From positions 1-31,857 of the forward strand of contig JAXLQL010000052.1 in the NCBI GenBank assembly GCA_046331625.1: 31,857 nt of DNA. The letters run 5' to 3'. The stretch comes from JAXLQL01 sp046331625 (GTDB taxonomy: Bacteria > Acidobacteriota > Terriglobia > Bryobacterales > Bryobacteraceae). The notes under the pieces were generated by a model. It ran no database searches. It worked only from the letters and a program-made list of their open reading frames with translations, and had not been told where the DNA came from. The translations under genes and the position numbers were made by a program. Positions 17,141 to 24,808 of the stretch are shown piece after piece. Every line of letters begins with the position of its first letter. Within the stretch, counting starts at the first letter, position 1.

Positions 17141-17359
17141 CTATGGGCAGCGTGCTTCGAGCTCGGCCTTGAGTTCTGCCCACGACACGCTGCGCTTGCG
17201 ATCACCCGGGAGCGAGGCCAAGCGGCGATCAAGCTCTGCCTCCTGTCCGGAAGTCAGCGGAATTCGATAGTCATCCAGACTGTCCCAGAGCTGCTCGATC
17301 AGAGACAGCCGTTCGGGAGGTGTCAGCCGGTCGATTTCTTCTGCGGTCAGCAGTTCCAT
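17141..17359 (-). CDS. Addiction-module antitoxin, TIGR02574 type
   Basis: The 72-residue protein reads MELLTAEEIDRLTPPERLSL onwards and contains the family hallmarks LTPPERLSLIEQLWDSLDD, IPLTSGQEAELDRRLA and SWAELKAEL. TIGR02574 proteins are antitoxins for RelE/ParE toxins such as the one encoded two bases downstream. I chose the ATG at 17359; the frame is open further upstream but without similarity. The gene is whole while its toxin is damaged, the expected order of decay because losing the antitoxin first would be harmful. Confidence 0.85.
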   Translation of the reverse strand: MELLTAEEIDRLTPPERLSLIEQLWDSLDDYRIPLTSGQEAELDRRLASLPGDRKRSVSWAELKAELEARCP

Positions 17360-17452
17360 ATCACGAGAGTATCGAAAAGCGCGGCTGGGGGCAATGGGAC
17401 CTGTGCGACCTCGACGTGACCCGGTTTCCCGGCCGTTTGCGCACGTACTGGC

Positions 17453-18487
17453 ATGAGGAGATCCATCCACATACTCACAATCATGAGCGCCGCCGTCTGG
17501 AACGCCGGCGCTTCTCCCATCTACACGCTCACCGATCTCGGCGCGGCACCCGGCACGGGCGGGTCCACCTTCGCCTACGGCCTGTCGCCAAACGGCCGTG
17601 TCAGCGGACAATACAACAGCAACTCGCTCGGGCAAGGTGGGTTCTCTTGGAACGCGGGCGTCAACACGTATGTCTCCGGAACCACGGTTCTGAGCGGCAT
17701 CAACGACTCCGGGCAAGCATCCGCCTACAACGGCGTCGATCCGCAGTATTGGGACGGAACAACGCTTTCGCACCTGCCTCATCCGAGCGCGAACCACTGC
17801 TGTAACGTGCAGGGAATCAACAGCACCGGCGACCTGGTGGGCGCCACGCTCAACTCGAGCGGCCAAGGCCAAGCGACCTTGTGGAGCGGCGGCTTGCATT
17901 CCTTCTTGCCATTCGTTACCGGCTACACGAATAGCTCGGCCTGGGCGATCAACGACTCGGGCACGACGGTGGGGAAGATGGGCGACACCATCGCTGACCG
18001 CGCGGCCATTTGGTCCGGCGGCGTGGGGCAGTTGCTCGTGGTTCCCTTGGGAATCAACCAAACCGAAGGGCGCGCCATTAGCAGCGATGGAAAAGTAGTG
18101 GGCGATGGATTCGACACGGGCGGGAACCAGTTTGGGTATTATTGGTCCGGCAACACGGCCACGCAGATTGGCAGCGACTTGCGTCCTCGCGGGGTGAATG
18201 CGTCCGGGTTGGTGGTCGGTTACGGAACCTACGCCTTTCTTTGGGACAGCGGGACTCTCTACAACCTGAACAATCTGGTCTCGAATGGCGCGGGATGGAA
18301 TCTGCTGGTGGCTCAGGCGATCAATGATTCAGGGCAGATCGTGGGGTACGGGCGGTTCAGCAACAACCTTCGCGCGTTCCTGCTGACGCCACAGGCGGAT
18401 CCGGCGGCTGCTCCCGAACCTGGGACAGTGGCGCTCAGTGCGATGGGGTTGGCGTTGGTGGCCCTGAGTCGAGTGCGAGGGCGGTAA
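17453..18487 (+). CDS. PEP-CTERM protein with HAF-type repeats
   Basis: The 344-residue protein has a signal peptide (MRRSIHILTIMSAAVWNAGA) and about seven repeats built around phrases such as GINDSGQASAYN, GINSTGDLVGA, AINDSGTTVGK, AISSDGKVVGD and AINDSGQIVGYG. These are HAF repeats of extracellular proteins, likely a beta-propeller. The C-terminus is a PEP-CTERM sorting tag: PEP within AAPEPGTVALSAMGLALVAL, then an arginine-rich end. Such proteins are cut by exosortase and reach the cell surface or matrix. No exosortase gene is in the window. The ribosome site is weak; the start was chosen for the signal peptide. Confidence 0.88.
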   Translation: MRRSIHILTIMSAAVWNAGASPIYTLTDLGAAPGTGGSTFAYGLSPNGRVSGQYNSNSLGQGGFSWNAGVNTYVSGTTVLSGINDSGQASAYNGVDPQYWDGTTLSHLPHPSANHCCNVQGINSTGDLVGATLNSSGQGQATLWSGGLHSFLPFVTGYTNSSAWAINDSGTTVGKMGDTIADRAAIWSGGVGQLLVVPLGINQTEGRAISSDGKVVGDGFDTGGNQFGYYWSGNTATQIGSDLRPRGVNASGLVVGYGTYAFLWDSGTLYNLNNLVSNGAGWNLLVAQAINDSGQIVGYGRFSNNLRAFLLTPQADPAAAPEPGTVALSAMGLALVALSRVRGR

Positions 18488-18504
18488 AGTGGTCCGAGTG
18501 CGCG

Positions 18505-18708
18505 GTGGTCGAAAGTGATCCCGAGAAGTGGGGTGGCGCTTGGGTTCTGAAAGGGAACCCGGATGCCGCTATCGCTGATCTTCGGCGCCCTTGCTTCGGG
18601 AACCAACATTATGGACTGGTGTGACGGTCTTGACCGGAAGCAGGTGAAGGCCGTCATTGATTTCGCCGCCAAGAGCCTGGAGCGAAGAGCCGCTAGGCGC
18701 GAGCTAGG
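18505..18708 (+). pseudogene. DUF433 antitoxin, frameshifted
   Basis: Reading from GTG 18505 gives VVESDPEKWGGAWVLKG, the start of a DUF433 protein. The rest, MPLSLIFGALASGTNIMDW onwards to VKAVIDFAAKSLER, lies in the next frame. Removing one A at 18556-18557 would give KGTRMPLSL, the usual family sequence. DUF433 proteins are antitoxin-like partners of DUF5615 PIN-like proteins, and a DUF5615 remnant follows at once. The second frame runs on to 18796 through unrelated sequence. Confidence 0.75.
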
Positions 18709-18810
18709 ATGCGAATCCGGTTGGACCAGGGGACGCCCGCGAAGCTACGGCGTCTGCTCCGCGGTCACGCCGTTCGCACGGCAGCAGAACAGTTGATTGT
18801 CGTTGAGCCT
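18709..18810 (+). pseudogene. DUF5615 PIN-like toxin, remnant
   Basis: The start MRIRLDQGTPAKLRRLLRGH and then AVRTAAEQ match the N-terminus of DUF5615 (Mut7-C/PIN-like) proteins, which usually begin MRILLDE and continue with PxxLRxxLxGH. After AAEQ about 60 residues are missing and only LIVVEP, like the family's C-terminal strand, remains. A dyad repeat then takes over. The acidic residue that helps form the active site in the family (usually DE after MRILL) reads DQ here. Confidence 0.7.
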
Positions 18811-18840
18811 TCAACCTGCGCGGGAACTTTCAATCCCGTT
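18803..18840. repeat. Diverged copy of the double-hairpin intergenic repeat
   Basis: GAGCCTTCAACCTGCGCGGG then AACTTTCAATCCCG aligns with the clean element at 24746-24779. It overlaps the end of the DUF5615 remnant. The rest of the gene-free stretch, 18841-18876, holds nothing recognisable. Confidence 0.6.
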
Positions 18841-18876
18841 GCCAAAACCTCGTGCCCAAACCGTCCCCAGCCTTGT

Positions 18877-20160
18877 CTACTCGGCCTTGGCTTCCGGAGC
18901 CACCTTGCGCGAATTCTCGAACAAGTGGTTGAGCACTTTCTCGGTGGAGATCCGGTTCGCGATCCGCCCGAGCGTGCCATCCTTCTCGAACTTCATCCGC
19001 ACCGCCGCCACCGGCTCGCGCAGTTGGCGCGCCATCCGGTTGAGTTCGCGATCGACCTCATCGTTGGTCGCGTAGAGCGATTCCCGCTCGGCAATCTTGC
19101 CGAGAATCAGCGACGCCTTCACATCTTTCGTGGCCTGCTCGCCCTGCGCGCTCCGGACCGCTTCCCAATCGATCTTCAACTGCCGCGGATCGATGCCTTG
19201 GCCGGCGAGTTCTCGCAGTTTGCCTTCGAGGTTCATCTCGATCTGCCGGTCGACGTAGGCTTGCGGCACCGGGAACTCGTGACCCTTCACCAACTCGTCG
19301 ATCAAGTGCCCCTTCGCGTTTTGCTGGGCGACGTACTCGCGCTCGCGAACGAGCGTGCGGCGGATCTCCTGGCGATACTCTTCGATGCTCTTGAAGTCGC
19401 CCATGTCAGCGGCGAAGTCGTCGTTGGCTTCGGGAATTTCCTTGCGGCGCACGGCCTTCACGGTGACGTGGAAGGTGACCTTCTTGCCGGCCAGCCGCTC
19501 GTGTCCGTAGTTCTCCGGATAAGCGACCTCGATGTCCTTTTCATCGCCCGGCGAAAGTCCGGGAAGGGCGGCGCTGAACTCGGGCAACGTGTCGTCGGAG
19601 CCGATATGGAGAATCATGTCGTTGCTCTCCATCGGCTTGCCTTCGAGCCCCGCGATGGACCGCAGAGCCACGGCCGCATAGTCGCCGTTCTCGAGCGGGC
19701 GCGGATCGATATTGACGTAGTCTGCCTTCTCTTCGCGCACGAGGTCCAGGCGCTTCTCGACATCTTCATCGCTCACCGCGGGCTCTTCGTAAGGCGTAGT
19801 GAGGCCCTTGTATTCGCCGAGATCGAACTCGGGGCTCACTTCGAAGTCGACCTTGAAGTGCAGGTCTTGGCCATCGTGGAAGTGAGCGTCGGTGACCTTG
19901 GGCGAACCGTCGATCACCTTGAGGTCCTCTTTGCGGGCGCGCTCGGTGAAGACCTTGGGGATCAGGCTATCCATGATCTCCTGGCGCACCGCGTCGGGGA
20001 ACTTGTTCTTGATCACCGCTACAGGCACCTTGCCGGGGCGGAACCCGGGTAGGTTCACCTTCTTCTGCAGTTCGGTGAGCACACGGCTGGCTTCGGCGGC
20101 CACTTCGGCGGCCGGAACATGAAATTCGAGAGTGCGTTTGCAGGTTGCTGTTTCAGACAC
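18877..20160 (-). CDS. tig: Trigger factor, ribosome-associated chaperone
   Basis: The 427-residue protein has the three trigger-factor parts: an N-terminal ribosome-binding domain with the signature GFRPGKVP (residues 39-46), a central FKBP-like peptidyl-prolyl isomerase domain (about 155-245, ENGDYAAVALRSIAG, LPGLSPGDEKDIEV), and the C-terminal helical chaperone domain. It binds nascent chains at the ribosome exit. It starts with GTG at 20160, four bases after the ahcY stop, so it is the last gene of a metK-ahcY-tig run. The usual downstream neighbours clpP and clpX are absent; a decayed toxin-antitoxin pair and a repeat lie there instead. Confidence 0.95.
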   Translation of the reverse strand: MSETATCKRTLEFHVPAAEVAAEASRVLTELQKKVNLPGFRPGKVPVAVIKNKFPDAVRQEIMDSLIPKVFTERARKEDLKVIDGSPKVTDAHFHDGQDLHFKVDFEVSPEFDLGEYKGLTTPYEEPAVSDEDVEKRLDLVREEKADYVNIDPRPLENGDYAAVALRSIAGLEGKPMESNDMILHIGSDDTLPEFSAALPGLSPGDEKDIEVAYPENYGHERLAGKKVTFHVTVKAVRRKEIPEANDDFAADMGDFKSIEEYRQEIRRTLVREREYVAQQNAKGHLIDELVKGHEFPVPQAYVDRQIEMNLEGKLRELAGQGIDPRQLKIDWEAVRSAQGEQATKDVKASLILGKIAERESLYATNDEVDRELNRMARQLREPVAAVRMKFEKDGTLGRIANRISTEKVLNHLFENSRKVAPEAKAE

Positions 20161-20164
20161 TGGA

Positions 20165-21442
20165 TTATGAGTTCGCTCTGGCCGGATCAGGCCAGGTTCC
20201 GAGAAATCGTTCTTGCTCCTGGGTCAGCTTGTCGATCTTGATACCCATGGAGTCGAGTTTCATCCGCGCCACTTCGCGGTCAATCCGCTCGGGCACGGGA
20301 TAAACGCTTCTATCCAGTTTGGCATGATTGGCGGCCAGGTACTGGACAGACAAAGCGAGGTTGGCGAAGCTGACATCCATCACGGCGGCCGGATGCCCTT
20401 CGCCGGAGGCGAGATTGATCAGGCGGCCTTCGCCGAGCACGAAGATGCGGCGGCCGTCTTTCATCACGTACTCTTCCACGAACTCGCGCACATGGCGCTT
20501 CGACGAAGCCATGCGTTCGAGCGCAGCGAGATCGATCTCCACGTCGTAGTGGCCCGAGTTGCACAGGATCGCGCCGCTCTTGAGCTTTTCGAAATGCTCG
20601 CGTGCGATCACGCTCTTGTTGCCGGTGACCGTGATGAAGACGTCGCCGGCCGCGGCCGCTTCGCCCATCGACATCACGCGATAGCCGTCCATCACCGCTT
20701 CGAGCGCCTTGATCGGATCCACTTCGGTGACGATGACGTTGGCGCCCAGGCCGCGGGCTCGCGTGGCCACGCCGCGTCCGCACCAGCCGTAACCGCCGAT
20801 CACCACGTTGGTGCCCGCGAGCAGGATGTTCGTCGCGCGCAACAGCCCATCGATAGTCGACTGGCCCGTGCCGTAGCGGTTGTCGAAGAAAGTCTTTGTG
20901 CTCGCGTCGTTGATGGCGATCACGGGATAGGCGAGCTTCCCCTCGCGCGCCATCTGCTTCACGCGGGCCACGCCCGTAGCGGTTTCCTCGGCGCCGCCGG
21001 TCACACCCGGCAGCAGATCGGCGTGCCTTTCATGAAGAGCCGAAAGCAACCCGCAGCCGGCATCGGTGGTGATGGCGGGCTTCGTCGCGAGCGTGGCGTC
21101 GACATGCGAACGCTGGCGCGCGGGATCGGCGCCGCGGATCGCCCACACCGAGATCCCGTAATCTTTCACGAGGCTTGCCGCCACGTCGTCTTGCGTCGTC
21201 AGCGGATTCGGAGCGCATGCGGCAACGGTGGCGCCTCCGTCTCGCAGCGTCACTAGAAGATTCGCCGTTTCCGTTGTGAGGTGCAGGCTCGTGGCGATGC
21301 GAATCCCGGCCAGCGGCTGATTGCGAATGAACTGCTTGCGAATCGACTGAAGCACGGCCATCGACTGGAACGCCCACTCGATGCGGCGCTTGCCGCCCTC
21401 GGCGAGAGCCAAGTCTTTGACGTCATAGTCCACGGCTTTCAT
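20165..21442 (-). CDS. ahcY: Adenosylhomocysteinase, short (archaeal/Thermotoga-like) type
   Basis: The 425-residue enzyme splits S-adenosylhomocysteine into adenosine and homocysteine (or the inosyl analogue in some archaeal forms), removing the by-product of methylation. Visible parts are SLHLTTETANLLVTL, the substrate region GVTGGAEETATGV, NDASTKTFFDNRYGTGQS, and the NAD site VVIGGYGWCGRGVATRARGL near 213-232. Two features set it apart from the long eukaryotic/proteobacterial form: FDNRYGTGQS has threonine in place of the usual cysteine after YG, and the C-terminus ends FLGTWPDPARANS instead of the familiar KPDHYRY. The common DDG motif reads DAG at 127-129. It sits between metK and tig. 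Confidence 0.93.
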   Translation of the reverse strand: MKAVDYDVKDLALAEGGKRRIEWAFQSMAVLQSIRKQFIRNQPLAGIRIATSLHLTTETANLLVTLRDGGATVAACAPNPLTTQDDVAASLVKDYGISVWAIRGADPARQRSHVDATLATKPAITTDAGCGLLSALHERHADLLPGVTGGAEETATGVARVKQMAREGKLAYPVIAINDASTKTFFDNRYGTGQSTIDGLLRATNILLAGTNVVIGGYGWCGRGVATRARGLGANVIVTEVDPIKALEAVMDGYRVMSMGEAAAAGDVFITVTGNKSVIAREHFEKLKSGAILCNSGHYDVEIDLAALERMASSKRHVREFVEEYVMKDGRRIFVLGEGRLINLASGEGHPAAVMDVSFANLALSVQYLAANHAKLDRSVYPVPERIDREVARMKLDSMGIKIDKLTQEQERFLGTWPDPARANS

Positions 21443-21461
21443 GGCTACAGCTTACGAAGAC

Positions 21462-21501
21462 GGCGAACCCTCGCCCGAGGTCAGTGGAGCGAGGGTTCGC
21501 C
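21462..21501 (-). terminator. Perfect 13-bp hairpin between metK and ahcY
   Basis: GGCGAACCCTCGC and its exact reverse complement are separated by 14 bases. No run of T follows in the leftward direction, so it is not a standard terminator; it may end, pause or protect the transcript. I saw no match to known SAH riboswitches. Confidence 0.6.
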
Positions 21502-21509
21502 GGCGATGA

Positions 21510-22652
21510 CTACTTCTTGATTCCCGCGGCCTGCTTGAGGGCGGACGCCTTGTTGGTGGCCTCCCACGAGAAGCTCTTCTCGCTGCGGCCGAAGTGTCCG
21601 AACGCTGCCGTGGCGCGATAGATCGGCCGGCGGAGCTTCAGGTACTCGATCATGCCGAGCGGAGTGAGCGGGAACGTCTTGCGCACGAGCTCGACAATCT
21701 TCGAATCGGCCACGCGGCCGGTGCCGAAGGTATCGACGAAAACCGACACAGGATCGGCAACGCCGATCGCGTATGCCAGTTGAACTTCGCAGCGCGATGC
21801 GAGACCCGACGCAACGATGTTCTTCGCCACGTGACGAGCCATGTAGCAGGCCGAGCGGTCCACTTTCGTCGGATCCTTGCCCGAGAACGCGCCGCCGCCG
21901 TGACGGCCCATGCCGCCGTAGGTGTCGACGATGATCTTGCGCCCGGTGAGGCCGGTGTCGCCGTGCGGACCGCCGATGACGAAGCGCCCGGTCGGGTTGA
22001 TGTGGAACTTGGTCTGGGAATCGACCATTGCGGCGGGGATCACAGGATCGATAATCTGCTTCTTCACTTCGCGGCGGAGCTTTTCGATGTCCATCTCGGC
22101 GTGCTGCGTGGAGATGACCACCGCGTCGATGCGAACCGGCTTGTTGTCTGCGTATTCGACGCTGACCTGGCTCTTCCCGTCGGGGCGCAGGTACTTCAAT
22201 GTGCCGTCGCGGCGGGCATCGCTCAAACGGCGCACCAGCTTGTGAGCCAGCGTAATCGGCAGAGGCATCAGTTCCGCGGTTTCATTGCAAGCGAAACCGA
22301 ACATGAGACCCTGGTCGCCCGCGCCGCCGGTGTCGACGCCCATGGCAATGTCCGGAGATTGCGTCTGCACCGAGTCAATGATGCCGCACGTGTTGCCGTC
22401 GTAGCCGTACTCGGCGTTGTCGTAGCCGATCTCGCAAACCACCTGGCGCACCAGCCTCTTGACGTCGATCTTCGCCTTGGTGGTGATTTCGCCCGCGACG
22501 ATCGCCAAGCCGGTGGTTACCAACGTTTCGCAAGCGACGCGGCTTCGCGCATCCTGTCGCAGCGCTTCATCGAGCACAGCGTCTGAAATCTGGTCCGCGA
22601 TTTTGTCCGGGTGGCCTTCCGTCACCGACTCGGACGTGAATATATGACGCAT
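21510..22652 (-). CDS. metK: S-adenosylmethionine synthetase
   Basis: The enzyme joins methionine and ATP to make S-adenosylmethionine. From ATG 22652 it has 380 residues, normal for the family. Landmarks are TSESVTEGHPDKIADQISDA with the ATP-binding HPDK at the N-terminus, GGAGDQGLMFGFACNET, and the phosphate-binding GGGAFSGKDPTKVDRSA near 250. The frame is open for 34 more codons upstream but without similarity. It starts the metK-ahcY run, which couples methyl-donor synthesis to clearance of the product. A strong promoter lies about 120 bases upstream. Confidence 0.96.
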   Translation of the reverse strand: MRHIFTSESVTEGHPDKIADQISDAVLDEALRQDARSRVACETLVTTGLAIVAGEITTKAKIDVKRLVRQVVCEIGYDNAEYGYDGNTCGIIDSVQTQSPDIAMGVDTGGAGDQGLMFGFACNETAELMPLPITLAHKLVRRLSDARRDGTLKYLRPDGKSQVSVEYADNKPVRIDAVVISTQHAEMDIEKLRREVKKQIIDPVIPAAMVDSQTKFHINPTGRFVIGGPHGDTGLTGRKIIVDTYGGMGRHGGGAFSGKDPTKVDRSACYMARHVAKNIVASGLASRCEVQLAYAIGVADPVSVFVDTFGTGRVADSKIVELVRKTFPLTPLGMIEYLKLRRPIYRATAAFGHFGRSEKSFSWEATNKASALKQAAGIKK

Positions 22653-22778
22653 TCCGTCAGCCAAAGTACATGCCTCCACAGCTCCACACGAAGACCGATT
22701 CGTTGCGGCCGGGCCGCGAGGGCGAACTTGTCGTGCGGGGTAAGATATGGACAACCCGAGGGAGGTCCAACTCTTCAG

Positions 22779-22806
22779 TTTATAGAAGCGGAGAGGCCAA
22801 CGTCAA
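22779..22806 (-). promoter_or_regulatory. Sigma-70 promoter for metK with a long leader
   Basis: On the minus strand TTGACG and TATAAA are separated by 16 bases. The transcript would start near 22772, leaving a leader of about 120 bases before the ATG at 22652. I found no SAM-I, SAM-II or SAM-IV core in that leader. Confidence 0.6.
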
Positions 22807-22825
22807 TTGTCGTAGCATCGAAAGG

Positions 22826-24727
22826 ATGGCTTGCCTTTGCCGGACCGCTGTGATGCTTTGCGCCACGGCCCTGGCAGCCTTCCCGCAATCAAGCGCTCGG
22901 GCCACAGGATACTTGGGATCATCTGCTTGCGCCGCCTGCCACCCCGCGATCGCCACTACGCAATCGCGTTCCAACATGGCCCGGACGTGGCAGGGGACAG
23001 CAACTACCGAACTTGGTCCGGGGTTTGACCGCCGCATCTCCGAGGGCCCCACCGGATATCGTCTGCACCGGGCGGGCGGCCGTGTTTACTGGTCCGTGGA
23101 AATTCCCGGATCTGCTCCGCTCCGCGCAGCTGTCGAGACGATCGTCGGGGGGCGTAGGCACGGCCTGAGTTTCCTCGCGCGGGTGGGCGAGATCGATGGC
23201 GAAAAACTCATTCGACCTGTGCTGGTCGAGACTCGGTTCCTGCAGGGCGCGCACCAGGAGCGGCTGGTGCTTTCGCCCGGATTCCCCACTGCGCCGGCGG
23301 CATCCTACGGCACCGCCGCCGGACACGCCCTGAGCCCCGGTTTCGAGAAGAAGTGCCTGAGCTGTCACGGCACGCCGCTGCCGGGGAAGGTTGAGAGCGG
23401 CGTGCGATGCGAGTCATGCCACGGACCCGGACAGGCGCACGTCGAGGCGGTGAAGCGCGGGGACCGGCGCCTCGCAATTGTCAATCCGAAGCGGCTCGAT
23501 CCGGCGGAGAGCTTGGCAGTGTGCGCGCAATGTCACTCGGGCTTCAGCAAGAAAGCCGATCCCCTTCCCGGCGACCTGCTGGTTTCGAGCCAAGCCGTTG
23601 CCTTGCGGAACACGGAATGTTTTAAACAAAGTGGCGGGGCTTTGGTTTGTACTTCCTGTCATGACCCGCACCAGGATGCGCTCCCCACCGGTGACGCTCG
23701 CTATGCCTCCGCCTGCCGCCGCTGCCACGATCCCGGGCTGCCGCAGCATGCCGCCGTGTGTCCCGTGAACCAGACGGCCGGATGCACGGGATGCCACATG
23801 CCGGTACAGCAAGAGGGCTCGTTCCACATGGCCGACCACTGGATTCGCGTGATACCCGGCTCCGGCGGGGCATCCTCCGCGAAGCCGGAATTCCGCAGCC
23901 GCGTCGAGCCGCGGACGCAGTTCCTGCGCCTGATCGCGGTGGGCGATGAATCGAAAGCGCGCGAGATCCGCAACCAAATTACCGCCGGAGCTTCTTTCGC
24001 GGAACTGGCTGCCGCGCATTCGCAGGATCCGTCGGCTGTTCGCGGCGGATATCTCGGTGAGACGCTCGTCAAGGACCTGAAGCCCGTGCTCGCCGGGGCC
24101 GCAGTCCGGCTCGCGCCTGGCGAGATTTCGCCGGTGTTGCAATCGGGCTCCACCTATTTGATCGTTGGCCGCATGCCCCGCGACTTCCGGTATCGCGCTG
24201 AGGGCCTGCTGAAAGCCGCGGACCTGCTCAAAGCAAACGGCAAGCTGTCCGAGGCCGCATCGAAAGCCGAGGAGGCCTTGCGCGCGTATCCCGGCTACTT
24301 GCGCGCGACGTTCTTCCTGGCGGCTGCCGAAGAGCAGTCGGGGAACCCACAACGTTGGATGGCTTATCTGCGATCAGCGGTGGAACTCTACCCGAATGAC
24401 TCCACGGCGCAGTTCAACTTCGGCGTCGCGCTCGCGGCGGGAGGCAATCTCGAGCAAGCGATCGAATCGTACCGCAAGGCGATCGATCTCGATCCGGACC
24501 ACGTCAGCGCCTATTTGAACCTCGGCGCGGCGCTATTCTCCACGGGCCGCGCTGAGGAAGCGGCTGCAGCTCTGCGCAGGGGGCTCGCCGTGGATCCGCT
24601 TTCCGCGCCACTCTACTTCAGCCTCAGCATTCTCGAACGCGAGCGCGGTAACGCCGAGAGTAGCCGGCGCGCGCGCAGCTTGGCCGAGAAGCTCGATCCG
24701 GATTTCGTGCGGTCGCAGACACGTTGA
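22826..24727 (+). CDS. Multihaem cytochrome c fused to a parvulin-type isomerase domain and TPR repeats
   Basis: The 633-residue protein starts with a signal peptide (ACLCRTAVMLCATALAAFPQ). Residues up to about 360 hold seven CxxCH haem sites: CAACH, CLSCH, CESCH, CAQCH, CTSCH, CRRCH and CTGCH, in a cytochrome c554-like arrangement (CHGPGQAHVEAVKRGD, CTSCHDPHQDALP). Next comes a PpiC/parvulin-like segment (GASFAELAAAHSQDPSAVRG, then LAPGEISPVLQSGSTYLIVG). The last 180 residues are TPR repeats (AVELYPNDSTAQFNFGVALA, AIDLDPDHVSAYLNLGAALF). The frame is open upstream, but the ATG at 22826 gives the signal peptide. It is probably periplasmic electron transfer with a folding or docking function. 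It converges on the TPR gene at 24809. Confidence 0.88.
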   Translation: MACLCRTAVMLCATALAAFPQSSARATGYLGSSACAACHPAIATTQSRSNMARTWQGTATTELGPGFDRRISEGPTGYRLHRAGGRVYWSVEIPGSAPLRAAVETIVGGRRHGLSFLARVGEIDGEKLIRPVLVETRFLQGAHQERLVLSPGFPTAPAASYGTAAGHALSPGFEKKCLSCHGTPLPGKVESGVRCESCHGPGQAHVEAVKRGDRRLAIVNPKRLDPAESLAVCAQCHSGFSKKADPLPGDLLVSSQAVALRNTECFKQSGGALVCTSCHDPHQDALPTGDARYASACRRCHDPGLPQHAAVCPVNQTAGCTGCHMPVQQEGSFHMADHWIRVIPGSGGASSAKPEFRSRVEPRTQFLRLIAVGDESKAREIRNQITAGASFAELAAAHSQDPSAVRGGYLGETLVKDLKPVLAGAAVRLAPGEISPVLQSGSTYLIVGRMPRDFRYRAEGLLKAADLLKANGKLSEAASKAEEALRAYPGYLRATFFLAAAEEQSGNPQRWMAYLRSAVELYPNDSTAQFNFGVALAAGGNLEQAIESYRKAIDLDPDHVSAYLNLGAALFSTGRAEEAAAALRRGLAVDPLSAPLYFSLSILERERGNAESSRRARSLAEKLDPDFVRSQTR

Positions 24728-24745
24728 GCGATCCCTCAGTGTGGG

Positions 24746-24779
24746 GCAGGCTTCAGCCTGCGCGGGACTTCAGTCCCGC
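24746..24779. terminator. Double-hairpin element between convergent genes
   Basis: Two back-to-back dyads, GCAGGCTTCAGCCTGC and GCGGGACTTCAGTCCCGC, lie between the stops of two convergent genes. This could end transcription in both directions. Diverged copies lie at 1508-1535 and 18803-18840, so it is also a dispersed repeat. Confidence 0.75.
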
Positions 24780-24808
24780 TGCGGATTCGTGCACGGCTTT
24801 GGCTCGTG

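Noticed and set aside
18709..20052. 447-codon plus-strand frame across tig
   Set aside because: Only its first 40 codons have meaning, as the DUF5615 remnant. The rest is the reverse strand of trigger factor.
21443..21509. Possible SAH riboswitch before ahcY
   Set aside because: The stretch is one long perfect hairpin and lacks the conserved bases of SAH riboswitches.
22653..22778. Possible SAM riboswitch in the metK leader
   Set aside because: I looked for SAM-I, SAM-II and SAM-IV type cores and saw none; the leader only has short GC hairpins. It is kept as a leader, not called a riboswitch.
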